Source: Paenibacillus sp. 1001270B_150601_E10
Lineage (GTDB): Bacteria > Bacillota > Bacilli > Paenibacillales > Paenibacillaceae
Direction: 5' to 3'
DNA: 45,840 bases
Assembly: GCF_015558675.1 (NCBI RefSeq)
Contig: NZ_JADMOL010000005.1
Coordinates: 198,395-244,234 of the forward strand
Shown in pieces: positions 26,784 through 39,543 of this stretch. Below the pieces are notes generated by a model. That model was not told the origin of the DNA and did no database searches. It saw only the letters and a list, made by a program, of their open reading frames with translations. Position 1 is the stretch's first letter. Each line of letters starts with the position of its first letter. Position numbers and translations under genes: made by a program.

Positions 26784-26837
26784 TAGACACCATTGCCTTG
26801 TATTTTCTTACACCCTAACTTATTTTTTAACATGCAT

Positions 26838-26925
26838 AACAAAAAGGCCACTCCCCCTACAGATTCTGCGCTGTGTGAGTTCGTAGCCTTCAGACTGCCG
26901 GCACAAGATATGCCGACCCTATTTT
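26838..26925 (-). other. Stem-loop-rich intergenic segment, probably terminator region of the YjgB-like gene
   Basis: On the minus strand GTCGGCA/TGCCGGC form a 7-bp hairpin (about 26900-26920). This is followed by AAGGC...ACTC pairing with GAGT.GCCTT, and then TTTTTG near 26840-26845. An inner hairpin ACAG...CTGT lies in the loop. The segment lies about 100 bases downstream of the YjgB-like stop. I did not recognise a known riboswitch in it. Confidence 0.45.
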
Positions 26926-27029
26926 CGTCTCTTCCTTTTAACATCATTCACACTTTATGACGCGAATATGATATGGCATGAAAGAGATCGACTTTCTTTT
27001 AATGTAAGAGCGAGAGTAAAGCATCGAGT

Positions 27030-27638
27030 TTATTTAGAATGGCGCTTCAAATTGATATGGTCCAAATTCGCCGTGCTGTTAAAAATAAACTCCAGTTTAT
27101 AATCTCCACGGATATACGTCCATTTGATCTGCTTCGTATTGCTGATGGCATTTGTTGATGATGGTGCAAACCAGTGCTGCTTCAGCATGCTCATCGTCAT
27201 GCCGCCGATGTTGGTCTCGCGCTCCACGTTGGTCCCGAAGTAGCGAATCTCCTGCAAAATATTTTTATCATTATAAGCAAGAGCGTATCCAGGGTGCCCC
27301 ATCTCAGCGTGATACACGTCAAAGCCCGATGCAGTCGCTCTCGGCTGCTCTGCCTTTCCGATTGCCTTCAATACTTCATCACGCGTTGTTTTGCCAACGA
27401 CAAATGATCCAACTGCGCTATCCGTTGGAAAGTGTCCTTCTAAAGCTGGTTTATAGAACGACATCAACGTATCAAGCGCCATTTTCTGCTGTTCAGAAGT
27501 TAATTTTGCAGCAGTGCTCTGAGCAGCGTTAGCTGCTGGCGTTGCAATGCCCGCTATTCCATATGCACCAAAGACGACTGCTCCCGATAGTACAACACCC
27601 GCCACTTTTTTATAGAAAGAGGTTCTCGTGCGTCTCAT
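27030..27638 (-). CDS. YjgB-like exported protein (DUF4309)
   Basis: 202 residues with a signal peptide (VAGVVLSGAVVFGAYGIAGIATPAANAAQ, cleavage near residue 38) and a DUF4309/YjgB-type domain: VGSFVVGKTTRDEVLKAIGKAEQ, GHPGYALAYNDKNILQEIRYFG, LKQHWFAPSST, YKLEFIFNS. B. subtilis YjgB is a secreted protein of unknown function. AAGGAG lies ten bases before ATG 27638. Its upstream region forms the beginning of the left copy of the segmental repeat described at 27664. Confidence 0.8.
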   Translation of the reverse strand: MRRTRTSFYKKVAGVVLSGAVVFGAYGIAGIATPAANAAQSTAAKLTSEQQKMALDTLMSFYKPALEGHFPTDSAVGSFVVGKTTRDEVLKAIGKAEQPRATASGFDVYHAEMGHPGYALAYNDKNILQEIRYFGTNVERETNIGGMTMSMLKQHWFAPSSTNAISNTKQIKWTYIRGDYKLEFIFNSTANLDHINLKRHSK

Positions 27639-27822
27639 CCGTCAATCACTCCTTATCTTCCCTTTTCCTTGTTCACGTACAGTATAGACGCAATCTTTAT
27701 GCAAAAGGTTACATATTTGTTTTCTAAAAAGATTAGTACCCTCTACAAAAATGCAAAGTCACCTGCTGAATAAAAGGGGTTACGATTCGATTCAACTATT
27801 AAAGGGTACCCTGTCAAAATGT

Positions 27823-27857
27823 AAAAAGGATAGAGAACGATATATCGTCCCCTATCC
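27823..27857 (-). terminator. Relic terminator of the LacI remnant
   Basis: GGATAG...ACGAT and ATCGT...CTATCC form a nearly continuous hairpin, followed on the minus strand by TTTTT. It corresponds in position to the terminator at 30657-30692 of the intact LacI gene. Confidence 0.7.
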
Positions 27858-27865
27858 TTCCTATT

Positions 27866-28105
27866 ATTGAGTAGCTACTGCACTCTTGCGAATAATCAGC
27901 TGCATCGGAATCGTGACCTTCAAGCTGATCTCTCTCGCTCATCGGGCGCTCCTGAAGTAAAGACTCAGCGATCTCCACCTATGAACTCTGTATTCAATTG
28001 AGTCGTCTTCAGCGTTGGCTCACTTAAACTGATTAACGGAAATATCGTTGAAACCAATAATGCTAATATTCTCGGGAATGCCAAGCTCTGAGCAAGCCTT
28101 ATAAA
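27866..28105 (-). pseudogene. Decayed 3' fragment of a LacI/GalR-family regulator gene
   Basis: Three reading frames in succession give pieces of a LacI C-terminus: ACSELGIPENISIIGFNDIS, SEPTLKTTQLNTEF, and VTIPMQLIIRKSAVATQ. These align with [33 protein letters not shown] and [18 protein letters not shown] of the intact regulator at 30699-31694. The DNA-binding part is missing and the sequence diverges beyond about 28110. It is a remnant of a duplicated gene end, not a functional gene. Confidence 0.85.
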
Positions 28106-28266
28106 ACGGGATAGTTCATACATACAATGCGTATGCAAATTAATAATGATTTTATGAGTACTTAATCCCACTTCGACCTGTGTAAGTTGCTGCAAAAAGT
28201 TAGTCCATGCTACTTTACATGCATATTTCTAATAATTTGACTTTTGGAACCCCTCCATACTTTTTA

Positions 28267-29529
28267 CTAGTTTCCTAGAGCAAAGCCTGATAGGTTCAAT
28301 GCAGTCTTTACATTAGAAATTTTCGAGTAAATTTGGTACTGTTTCCCATCACCTGTTGTTGCTATCCCTTTATGAATACCGTATATCTTATACTCATATC
28401 TATTTTTCACACTATTAAAGAAGCTAGTAAATACTATTGAACCACTATCCCCACCAACTGTATTTGTATTATTTGTAAGTACAGCATCGGTTAATGTTCC
28501 ACTACCATTTGGGACAGATGCGCTAGAAGACACAATAGTTCCATTAGTTGACCATAATGTATTTTGAGACAATGTACCAACAGACGTATTAGTCAGATGT
28601 GATCCTGAAGCTTGTGTGATTGGTGTTGAACCGATTGATGTCGAAATGTCACTTGCATTATCCAGTTTAATATAACCTGCGTCAGCATTTGTATTATTAG
28701 TCGTGCCTTTTACAAAATTACCTATTTTAGTGCTGATATTACCATTTGAATCAATTTTATAAAATGCAGGAGTTGTACCACTATTTACACAATGTCCTGC
28801 TGTAACTGCTACTGAATCTCCATTGGAAGCATATCCATAAATCCCTACAGAGCACGGCCTTGAAGTTGCGTAGTTCACTATATGTCTTCCAATCCCATAT
28901 GCCTGATCTTCCACTTTAATTTCCGACTCTATGATGTCAACTTTTTTAAGTTCTTCTTCAGTTAGATATTGTGCAACACTTTCTTTATTTGGAGTGTAAA
29001 CAGTTAATTTATTTTTAACTTGATCAACAAACATCATCGCTCCATCAATTTCTTGATCGAGTTTTTTGTGAATGTTTTCAAGTTCTTCTATAGAATACAT
29101 TACTTTTTCAATTACAAGATCATTTTTTGCAGCTGTAAGTCTAGCATCAGCAACAACATTAAAATCCGATGCCATTCTAACCACGATCTTATCTTCCTGT
29201 ACTTCTAATCCTGCAAATCCCGACACTTTAGCAAGGGATTGTGACAATTCTTCTGCCAAGGTTTGAAGCTCATTTCGCTTCACAATTCTTGCCTCCTCTT
29301 CAGGTAACAAAGGAATTCCATAAAATTTTTCGTGTACAGAATCAATCTCCTCTTTCAGTAATAAATTGATGGTTTCTCTCGAATATTCCAAATTATTTTT
29401 TTTTCGAATTTCAATCATTTTTTCTCCAGAAAGGTCATTTTTTTCTGCATTTACAGTTGATGAAGTGAATGAAAAAGGAATTGAAACAAATGCAGTAATT
29501 AAAGCGAAAATAAGTAATTTTTTCTTCAT
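28267..29529 (-). CDS. Secreted S1-family (trypsin-like fold) serine protease with propeptide
   Basis: 420 residues. A signal peptide (KKKLLIFALITAFVSIPFSFTSSTVNA) is followed by a helical propeptide of about 180 residues with EEARIVKRNELQ and ITEELKKV-like coiled stretches. The catalytic domain starts near residue 208. The triad is visible: TAGHC (His246), NADAGYIKL (Asp283) and GGDSGS (Ser362). The fold and propeptide recall alpha-lytic/streptogrisin-type proteases. GGAGGT lies seven bases before ATG 29529. Base composition is clearly more AT-rich than neighbours, codons end in A/T, and two diverged repeat copies flank the segment, so acquisition by transfer is likely. The natural substrate is unknown. 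Confidence 0.9.
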   Translation of the reverse strand: MKKKLLIFALITAFVSIPFSFTSSTVNAEKNDLSGEKMIEIRKKNNLEYSRETINLLLKEEIDSVHEKFYGIPLLPEEEARIVKRNELQTLAEELSQSLAKVSGFAGLEVQEDKIVVRMASDFNVVADARLTAAKNDLVIEKVMYSIEELENIHKKLDQEIDGAMMFVDQVKNKLTVYTPNKESVAQYLTEEELKKVDIIESEIKVEDQAYGIGRHIVNYATSRPCSVGIYGYASNGDSVAVTAGHCVNSGTTPAFYKIDSNGNISTKIGNFVKGTTNNTNADAGYIKLDNASDISTSIGSTPITQASGSHLTNTSVGTLSQNTLWSTNGTIVSSSASVPNGSGTLTDAVLTNNTNTVGGDSGSIVFTSFFNSVKNRYEYKIYGIHKGIATTGDGKQYQIYSKISNVKTALNLSGFALGN

Positions 29530-29557
29530 TACGTTACCTCCAAATTAGTTTATATGC

Positions 29558-29577
29558 AAATAGGAATTATCCTATTT
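29558..29577. promoter_or_regulatory. 20-bp dyad just upstream of the protease gene
   Basis: AAATAGGA-ATTA-TCCTATTT is a perfect inverted repeat of 8-bp arms. On the minus strand it lies just before TATAAA (about 29549-29554), which could be the -10, so it may be an operator in the promoter spacer; it could also fold as a leader hairpin. Confidence 0.5.
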
Positions 29578-29851
29578 AACATCGTTAAAAAGTTACTTAA
29601 TTTTCCATAAACCAATCAAAAATGATATTTGTTCGGGAGTAGAAATGTTTTGTAGAAAATAATTATGGGGTTAGATTTGAGTGTCACTTCCATTCATATG
29701 ATAAAATAATCAGGAGTCATACAATTTCCATATATTTATATATCACATAACAGTTAATTATAGTATATTCCTAAAATACCATTTTTTTAAATAAATGTGT
29801 AGTGCTTAGATTTTTCTCTATTATTTATATAGTTAGTAACTGGTTTGTACA

Positions 29852-30025
29852 TCAATCGTTTCCGTAGTCTGTGATAAATTGGAGAACCTGTTTCATGCAC
29901 TCACAAGTAATGTGAGCAACATCCGTCTCTTTTGAAAATATCTCATAGATCAAAGGTACCTCCATAGATAACACCATGCGGCTTAGCAAGTCGCGATGTA
30001 TAGATGAGACAGGTCTTACGTTCAT
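29852..30025 (-). pseudogene. 57-codon fragment of an unrecognised protein
   Basis: The frame reads MNVRPVSSIHRDLLSRMVLSM... and ends ...MKQVLQFITDYGND. Composition is protein-like and helical, with two Cys residues. There is no ribosome site before the ATG and an in-frame TGA lies just upstream, so it looks like the end of a larger decayed gene. Family not recognised. Confidence 0.35.
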
Positions 30026-30463
30026 CAAGCTAGCAACTCAAGGTTCCTTCCAGTCATAACAATTATACGATTTGCTAGGGGAGATAAAATAGCCTAGAGC
30101 TTTTTTTCAATGGTTACGACCTGCTTACAGAAGTCCATTTACCAGCAGAGACGAAAGCCCTACGACCCAGATTGAAACTCTCATGAGCGCTCGGGGTTTG
30201 TTCATGACGCAGAAGTTCATGTCTATTTGTTCATGAACCTCCCCAGTTCCTAAGCAATGGCAAGAGTACTTTTTCTCTGCTCGTGGAGGAATTCTAGTTG
30301 GCTGCCGCAGTCGATTTTGTTAAGATGGATGCAGTTCATCGTGGGTTCTGTACAAATGGGGGTTATAGTGTCTTCATTATGCATAAGTTAGTCCATAAAC
30401 CATTTTATTTCCGGTTAGGGTAGTGCTTCATATAACAATCTAAAAAGAAGCCCATTCGCGACT
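30026..30463. other. Gene-free stretch of the AT-rich island
   Basis: About 440 bp with no open frame I can support and no ribosome site. GTTCATG occurs three times at 30200, 30215 and 30229, which may be chance. Together with 29578-29851 (AT-rich, no gene) it makes up the left-over part between the protease and the right repeat copy. Confidence 0.5.
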
Positions 30464-31730
<1,267 letters not shown>

Positions 31731-31745
31731 CTATCTGGGTCCACT

Positions 31746-31799
31746 GTGGGACGACCGCAATTAGAGGCTTCATATTGCAAAATCGAAAGATCATCCCAC
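31746..31799 (-). ncRNA. Unassigned RNA-like fold between the EamA and LacI genes
   Basis: GTGGGATGATC and GGTCGTCCCAC (minus strand, 31799-31789 and 31756-31746) form an 11-bp stem using two G:U pairs. It encloses a hairpin GCAAT...ATTGC and a small ATC-TTTC-GAT hairpin, suggesting a three-way junction. No T-run follows. It lies in the 133-bp gap upstream of the LacI start, where it could be a leader element or a processing/stability structure. No known RNA class was recognised. Confidence 0.4.
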
Positions 31800-31827
31800 C
31801 TGTAGAACATCATTACAAGATATCCAA

Positions 31828-32715
31828 CTAACGGTGGGAAACCGTTTCTTTTTTACTTGGTAAAAAATTCAGCTTGGTCTCTGCTGTAATAATCGCCATC
31901 AGGATCAATACGCTGCCGATCACCATGCGCGTTGTGAGCACCTCATGCAGAATGAGAACCGAGAATAACGTTCCAAACAAGGCTTCCGTGGATAAAATAA
32001 TGGCGGCCTTCGTCTCCGTCGTATATTTCTGTGCAATGGTCTGCAGCAGGAAAGCCAACGTTGTACTAAATACCCCCAGGTACGTTGCTGCAAGAAGCCC
32101 TGTGATGTCTAGGTTAACATGAAGCGCCTCTCCCTTAAACAGAACGATAAGCAAGGACAGCACCGAAGCCGTAATCATTTGAACAATGGTTAGCCCAATC
32201 GGCGGATGCTTCTTAACATACTCGCACGTAAAAAAGATATGAAAGGCGAAGCAGACCGCACATAAGAGCGTCAAACCATCTCCAATATTAAGGCTAAGCT
32301 TCATCTCTACAGAGAGGATACCAACCCCAATAATCGCTAAGAACGCACCGATCAATCCATACTTTTCGAGCCTTCTCCGGTATAGGACGTACCCGATAAA
32401 GGGCACGATCACGACATTGACGGCCGTTAAGAAGGCGTTCTTTGAAGGGGTTGTATACTGCAGCCCCACGGTCTGAAGCATAAAGGCCAAGAATAGAAAG
32501 ACACCCAGCACGATCCCCGCGCCTACAGCCGATCGATTCAGTGCCCGAAAGTGCTTCATAAACAGCACGGACATGATGCAGGCCGCAATGATAAAGCGAA
32601 TGGCCATCACCTGATACGGCGTCAGCGTCTCCAACGACACCGCTCCTGCGACAAATCCCGTTCCCCATATAACCGCAACAAGCAGCAAGCCGATCTCACC
32701 TATATATCTCTTCAT
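31828..32715 (-). CDS. EamA/DMT-family transporter of the galactoside operon
   Basis: 295 residues, ten hydrophobic helices, two EamA repeats (IGLLLVAVIWGTGFVAGAVSLETLTPYQVMAIRF and LAATYLGVFSTTLAFLLQTIAQKYT ... LFGTLFSVLILHE). GGAGG precedes ATG 32715, and the stop of the hydrolase gene lies only three bases before this start, so the two are translationally coupled. Family members export or import small metabolites. In this operon it may release a sugar product or an inducing by-product, but that is conjecture. Confidence 0.88.
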   Translation of the reverse strand: MKRYIGEIGLLLVAVIWGTGFVAGAVSLETLTPYQVMAIRFIIAACIMSVLFMKHFRALNRSAVGAGIVLGVFLFLAFMLQTVGLQYTTPSKNAFLTAVNVVIVPFIGYVLYRRRLEKYGLIGAFLAIIGVGILSVEMKLSLNIGDGLTLLCAVCFAFHIFFTCEYVKKHPPIGLTIVQMITASVLSLLIVLFKGEALHVNLDITGLLAATYLGVFSTTLAFLLQTIAQKYTTETKAAIILSTEALFGTLFSVLILHEVLTTRMVIGSVLILMAIITAETKLNFLPSKKETVSHR

Positions 32716-32718
32716 CCA

Positions 32719-34428
32719 TCAATCCTCCGCTTGCTTCGAGAACTGCTCAGCCAATAAGAGAAAGACGCTGGAGGTCCAGGTAAAAGCAGGATCAACCAAG
32801 CCTTTTCCGCTAATCGGATCGAAGTTCTCTGCCATGCCGCCGACAAGCGTTAATTCCATAAATTTGGAAGCAAGTCGAGTTGCAAATTCATTATATCCAT
32901 TATTTTGTAGAGCATCAATGAACAAATAGGTGACAGGCGCCCAGATTGGTCCAAGCCAGTACCCATTCTCCTTGTACAACGAGCTCGCATGACTCTCCGT
33001 GCACAGCCCATAATTCGACTCGAAGCGCTCAACAAGATGCTGAACCAGCTGATCCGCGATCTCTCGCGGCAGGCGGTAAGCAATCACAAGCGGCAGCTTC
33101 AAGATTAAGCTGTCCTGATGCTCGATAATACGATCCTCTGGCGCGTATCTCGCGACGAAGCTTCCATTCATATATAACCGTTCCATAAGCAGCTCGAACA
33201 GTTCATTCGCTCGATTTTTCCACGCCAAAGCCTCTGCCTCAAGCTGCAATTCTTCCGCCATGCTGCTCAAGATATCCATTTGACGAATTAAATGGGCAGC
33301 GAGATCCGGCGCTTCAACAGGAATCCCATCATGAAAGATCGAGGCATTATCCCAGCCGGAATCATTGCCATGATGATAGACCGGCAGCTTCAAGTCATCC
33401 GTCCGGCGGTAGCGGAGCCAGTAATTCGTAGCTCTCGCCAAGCTGTCATATACGCGAGCAACGACCGCCTTGTCGTTAAAGAACGCATGGCTCTTTCTCA
33501 TGTTGGCAAAGGCCCATGCATGGATTGGCGGCTTGCAGCAATTGAAGGAGACGAATTTATCGTTAATAAAGTCCGCATAGATTCCACTATCATCCTGATG
33601 CTCCATAAAGATATCCAGTTGAGCCATGGCCAGCTCGGGGTCTTTGCTGCTCAGCATCATGGCATTAAAGCAGTTGTCCCAGCTCCAAATGTTGAACATC
33701 CAGTTCTTCGACATGTACATGGCATAGTCGGTTAATTGCCCTTCTGGATGCACGACGCAGGACCAGGTGATGTAGGCGGCAAGCCGGCGTGATGGCTCAT
33801 AACGCACTTTAACCTCCGGCATCTGCCCAAGCCACTGCTCATAATGACGATCCACGCGCGCACAGGCCTGCTCGTACTCGTCATACTCTTTTTTCGGCCA
33901 TACGGTCTTGTAGCTCTCTATTGCAAACTCGCATTCCGCTTCATTCGTGTTGAACGTCAGCTCGATCGTCTCGTTGCCAACCATCTTCCACGGCGCTAGG
34001 ATGTTCGCCTCCCCGTGGAGGAGGCTAATCATCAGCTTGATTTCTTTTGAATACACATGATATTCCCATTGCTTAGGTCCATATGGCATCAGGCTGTCAT
34101 ATCGCGTTTTGACCGCAGTTAGCCTTAGCGACACCCCATTGATCTTACACCGAACGATATCCTCATCGCTGATGCACAGCTCTGCAAATTCAGATGGATG
34201 GTGCTGATGAACGATGCGAAGCCGTGTCTCTGTCACAGCAAGGTCATAGTTAACGGTTTGACCGCCCTTTAACAGCTCTATCACGAATAAAGTGCTTGGT
34301 GCCTCATCGCCGCCATGTACATCGCGCAGGAGCAGCTGCTGATTGTTCCGATCTATTGAAAAAGCAAAGTATGAGCCGTACCGACTGAAGGGCACACCTG
34401 TTAGATCCCATGCTAAAGCCGAAGTCAT
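32719..34428 (-). CDS. Intracellular (alpha/alpha)6-barrel glycoside hydrolase, GH63/MGH1-like
   Basis: 569 residues. No signal peptide. A beta-rich N-terminal part (to about 200) is followed by an (alpha/alpha)6-type catalytic domain with the GH63/GH37-like marks: KNWMFNIWSWDNCF, HGNDSGWDNAS (probable general acid Asp), ENGYWLGPIWAPVTYL and GGMAENFDPISGKG (probable base Glu). Related enzymes hydrolyse alpha-linked glucosides or mannosyl/glucosylglycerate. Start is ATG 34428, four bases from the GH2 stop, with GAGGGGTGAGGG as ribosome site. A further 82 codons upstream in the frame overlap the GH2 gene and are not protein-like. Exact specificity cannot be assigned; operon context suggests it trims a galactose-containing oligosaccharide. 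Confidence 0.82.
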   Translation of the reverse strand: MTSALAWDLTGVPFSRYGSYFAFSIDRNNQQLLLRDVHGGDEAPSTLFVIELLKGGQTVNYDLAVTETRLRIVHQHHPSEFAELCISDEDIVRCKINGVSLRLTAVKTRYDSLMPYGPKQWEYHVYSKEIKLMISLLHGEANILAPWKMVGNETIELTFNTNEAECEFAIESYKTVWPKKEYDEYEQACARVDRHYEQWLGQMPEVKVRYEPSRRLAAYITWSCVVHPEGQLTDYAMYMSKNWMFNIWSWDNCFNAMMLSSKDPELAMAQLDIFMEHQDDSGIYADFINDKFVSFNCCKPPIHAWAFANMRKSHAFFNDKAVVARVYDSLARATNYWLRYRRTDDLKLPVYHHGNDSGWDNASIFHDGIPVEAPDLAAHLIRQMDILSSMAEELQLEAEALAWKNRANELFELLMERLYMNGSFVARYAPEDRIIEHQDSLILKLPLVIAYRLPREIADQLVQHLVERFESNYGLCTESHASSLYKENGYWLGPIWAPVTYLFIDALQNNGYNEFATRLASKFMELTLVGGMAENFDPISGKGLVDPAFTWTSSVFLLLAEQFSKQAED

Positions 34429-34432
34429 TCCC

Positions 34433-37567
<3,135 letters not shown>

Positions 37568-38389
37568 TTATTTAACAGCACCGCTGATGCCTTCAACGAT
37601 ATATTTTTGAGCATATAAGAATGCAATCACTGGCGGAATGATCATCAGAATCGTTATCGCCATGATCGGAAGAATTTGCAGCTCATGGACGCCCTTGAAC
37701 GAAGCAAGCCCCAGCGCCAGCGTGTATTTCATGCGATCCTGCAAGAAAATGAGCGGGCCGAGATAGTCGTTCCAGACAGACAGCATATTGAGCACAGCAA
37801 TCAGGGTCAGCGGCGCCTTCATGATCGGCACGAATATTCTCGAATAGATTTGGAAGTCGTTCGCTCCATCGATTCTCGCGGCATGCTCCAGGTCCTTCGG
37901 CACATTCATGAGGAACTGCCGGAGAAGGAAGACGTAGTAGGCCGATCCGAAGAAGGCTGGAACGATGAGCGGCTTCAGCGTGTTAATCCATCCGAACAGG
38001 TTGAACTGCATATACAAAGGGATCATCGTTACGTCCCAAGGAATCATCATCGTAGCTAGAAGCAGAATGAACAGCCCATTTTTGAATTTGAAATCATAGC
38101 GGGCAAATCCATAAGCGATCAGGGAACAGGAAATAATCTGGCCAATCGTTGTTAACACCGTGATCGTTACGGAGTTCATGAGGTACAGGCCAAAGGGCTG
38201 CGCTTTCCACGCCTGAACGAAGTTCTCAAACCGCAGCGCGCTCGGGAAGAAGGTGATTGGATATTGGTGCACCTCAGCTTCTGTCTTGAGAGCGGTCAGT
38301 ACGATCCATAGAAAAGGAAACAGGAAGTATACCGAGAATCCGATCAACAGAATATACACGATGACTTTATGAAAGCCGGACATTTTCAT
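37568..38389 (-). CDS. Carbohydrate ABC transporter permease, MalG/CUT1 type
   Basis: 273 residues with six membrane helices. The inner-membrane-component motif is in HAARIDGANDFQIYSRIFVPIMKAPL (EAA-type loop that contacts the ATPase). The N-terminus VYILLIGFSVYFLFPFLWIVLTALKTEAEV and the end YAQKYIVEGISGAVK are typical of CUT1 'B' permeases. Its ATG overlaps the stop of the partner permease by four bases (ATGA). No ATPase gene is present in the operon; CUT1 systems of Bacillales usually share an MsmX-like ATPase. Confidence 0.93.
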   Translation of the reverse strand: MKMSGFHKVIVYILLIGFSVYFLFPFLWIVLTALKTEAEVHQYPITFFPSALRFENFVQAWKAQPFGLYLMNSVTITVLTTIGQIISCSLIAYGFARYDFKFKNGLFILLLATMMIPWDVTMIPLYMQFNLFGWINTLKPLIVPAFFGSAYYVFLLRQFLMNVPKDLEHAARIDGANDFQIYSRIFVPIMKAPLTLIAVLNMLSVWNDYLGPLIFLQDRMKYTLALGLASFKGVHELQILPIMAITILMIIPPVIAFLYAQKYIVEGISGAVK

Positions 38390-39327
38390 CTCTTCTTGCC
38401 TCCTTTTTTCCGATCCTTCTTCACTTCATTCTCATAGAACACCCAAGCATTCGAAGACTTAAAGATCAGCGCTGTAAGCAGCAGAATAATGATGAACATG
38501 AACCAGGCATTAGCGCTGGCATACCCTAGCTTGTGGTGCTTAAAGGCATTGTTGTACACGAACAGTCCGTAAAAATACGTTGATTTTAACGGTCCGCCAT
38601 TGGTTAGCAGCAAGACCAGCGTGAGCTGCTGGAGAGCCGAGATCGTAGATGTAATCAGGTTGAAAAATACGGTCGGTGTAATAAGCGGAAGCGTGATGTT
38701 CGTAAACTGGCGAATAGGTCCCGCTCCATCAATCGCTGCCGATTCATACAGATCCGGCGGAATGCTTTTGATATTCGTGTAGAAGATCAGCATCATCGTG
38801 CCGACGCCCCATGCGCTGGCAATGACGATTGTGATGATGGCGCTGTTCGGATCAATGAGCCACTTTGGACCCTCAATGCCAAGCAAGGATAGCGCATAGT
38901 TTAGAATCCCGTACTTGGTGTTGAAGATCCAACCCCAGATGATTGATACCGCAACGCCGGATACGACAGCAGGCAGGTAGAAGATCGTCCGGAAGACCTT
39001 GACCCCTCTAACGGGCTGTGTGATCAGCATCGCTAGAACTAGTGATGTAACCAAGCTTAGTGGAACATAGAAGACTGCAAACTTGAATGTAATAAGCAAT
39101 GATTTATAGAACTGAGGATCATCAGTAAACATCTTGATGTAGTTTCCAAGCCCGATAAACTTCGGTGCTGATGTTACCGGCCAGTCAAAGAAGCTCATAA
39201 TTAGCGAAAAGATCAATGGCCCAATTGTGAATAGCAATATTCCGACAATCCACGGCGATATAAATAAATACGGGGTCCACTTCTCCAGTCTGCGAACGCG
39301 CTTATGCGGCTTTACTGCTTGCTCCAT
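38386..39327 (-). CDS. Carbohydrate ABC transporter permease, MalF/CUT1 type
   Basis: About 313 residues with six helices. Features include WTPYLFISPWIVGILLFTIGPLIFSLIMSFFDWP and the EAA-type loop YESAAIDGAGPIRQFTNITLPLITP. ATG 39327 (MEQAVKPHKR) follows GGAGG by six bases; the open frame reaching 39381 lacks a site. It forms a heterodimer with the downstream permease. A small stem-loop separates it from the binding-protein gene, a common way to lower permease expression relative to the binding protein. Confidence 0.93.
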   Translation of the reverse strand: MEQAVKPHKRVRRLEKWTPYLFISPWIVGILLFTIGPLIFSLIMSFFDWPVTSAPKFIGLGNYIKMFTDDPQFYKSLLITFKFAVFYVPLSLVTSLVLAMLITQPVRGVKVFRTIFYLPAVVSGVAVSIIWGWIFNTKYGILNYALSLLGIEGPKWLIDPNSAIITIVIASAWGVGTMMLIFYTNIKSIPPDLYESAAIDGAGPIRQFTNITLPLITPTVFFNLITSTISALQQLTLVLLLTNGGPLKSTYFYGLFVYNNAFKHHKLGYASANAWFMFIIILLLTALIFKSSNAWVFYENEVKKDRKKGGKKR

Positions 39328-39452
39328 AGGGAACCTCCTGATTCCTCTTGATCTTAGGTAGACTGATTGGAGTGCAATCATGCAACTTTATAAATTGAAC
39401 GAGTACGAATGATTGTCTCCCTGCCACTGCAAGGTGTTGTTAAGGTGGAATG

Positions 39453-39473
39453 AAAAGGGGTGACACGCACCCC
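39453..39473 (-). terminator. Short stem-loop between binding-protein and permease genes (partial terminator or mRNA stabiliser)
   Basis: GGGGTG-CGTGT-CACCCC on the minus strand, followed by TTTT. The 6-bp stem and short T-run would give partial readthrough or protect the 3' end of the binding-protein mRNA. Confidence 0.6.
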
Positions 39474-39543
39474 AACGTCTAGCTCATCAACTTGTTAGTG
39501 CAGCTATATATATCCCGAAGCCCGCTCAATGGATGCAATCCTA

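Larger units (their letters stand above)
27664..28110. repeat. Left copy of a diverged direct repeat flanking the protease island
   Basis: The segment aligns by eye with 30464-30965. Shared landmarks in the same order are CTTGTTCA, CTTT.AT..AAAAGGTT.CAT, CACCTGCTGA, GATTCAACTAT, the terminator hairpin GGA.AG...CTATCC, and about 240 bp of LacI-family coding sequence. Divergence is considerable, so the duplication is not recent. Confidence 0.75.

Noticed and set aside
26838-26925. Possible riboswitch before the sigma/DUF4179 genes
   Set aside because: I compared it from memory with c-di-GMP, TPP, purine, preQ1, fluoride and T-box signatures and found no match. The hairpin followed by TTTTTG fits a terminator region better.
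30200-30235. Three GTTCATG repeats spaced 14-15 bp
   Set aside because: Too short and too few, no dyad or promoter linked to them; likely chance.
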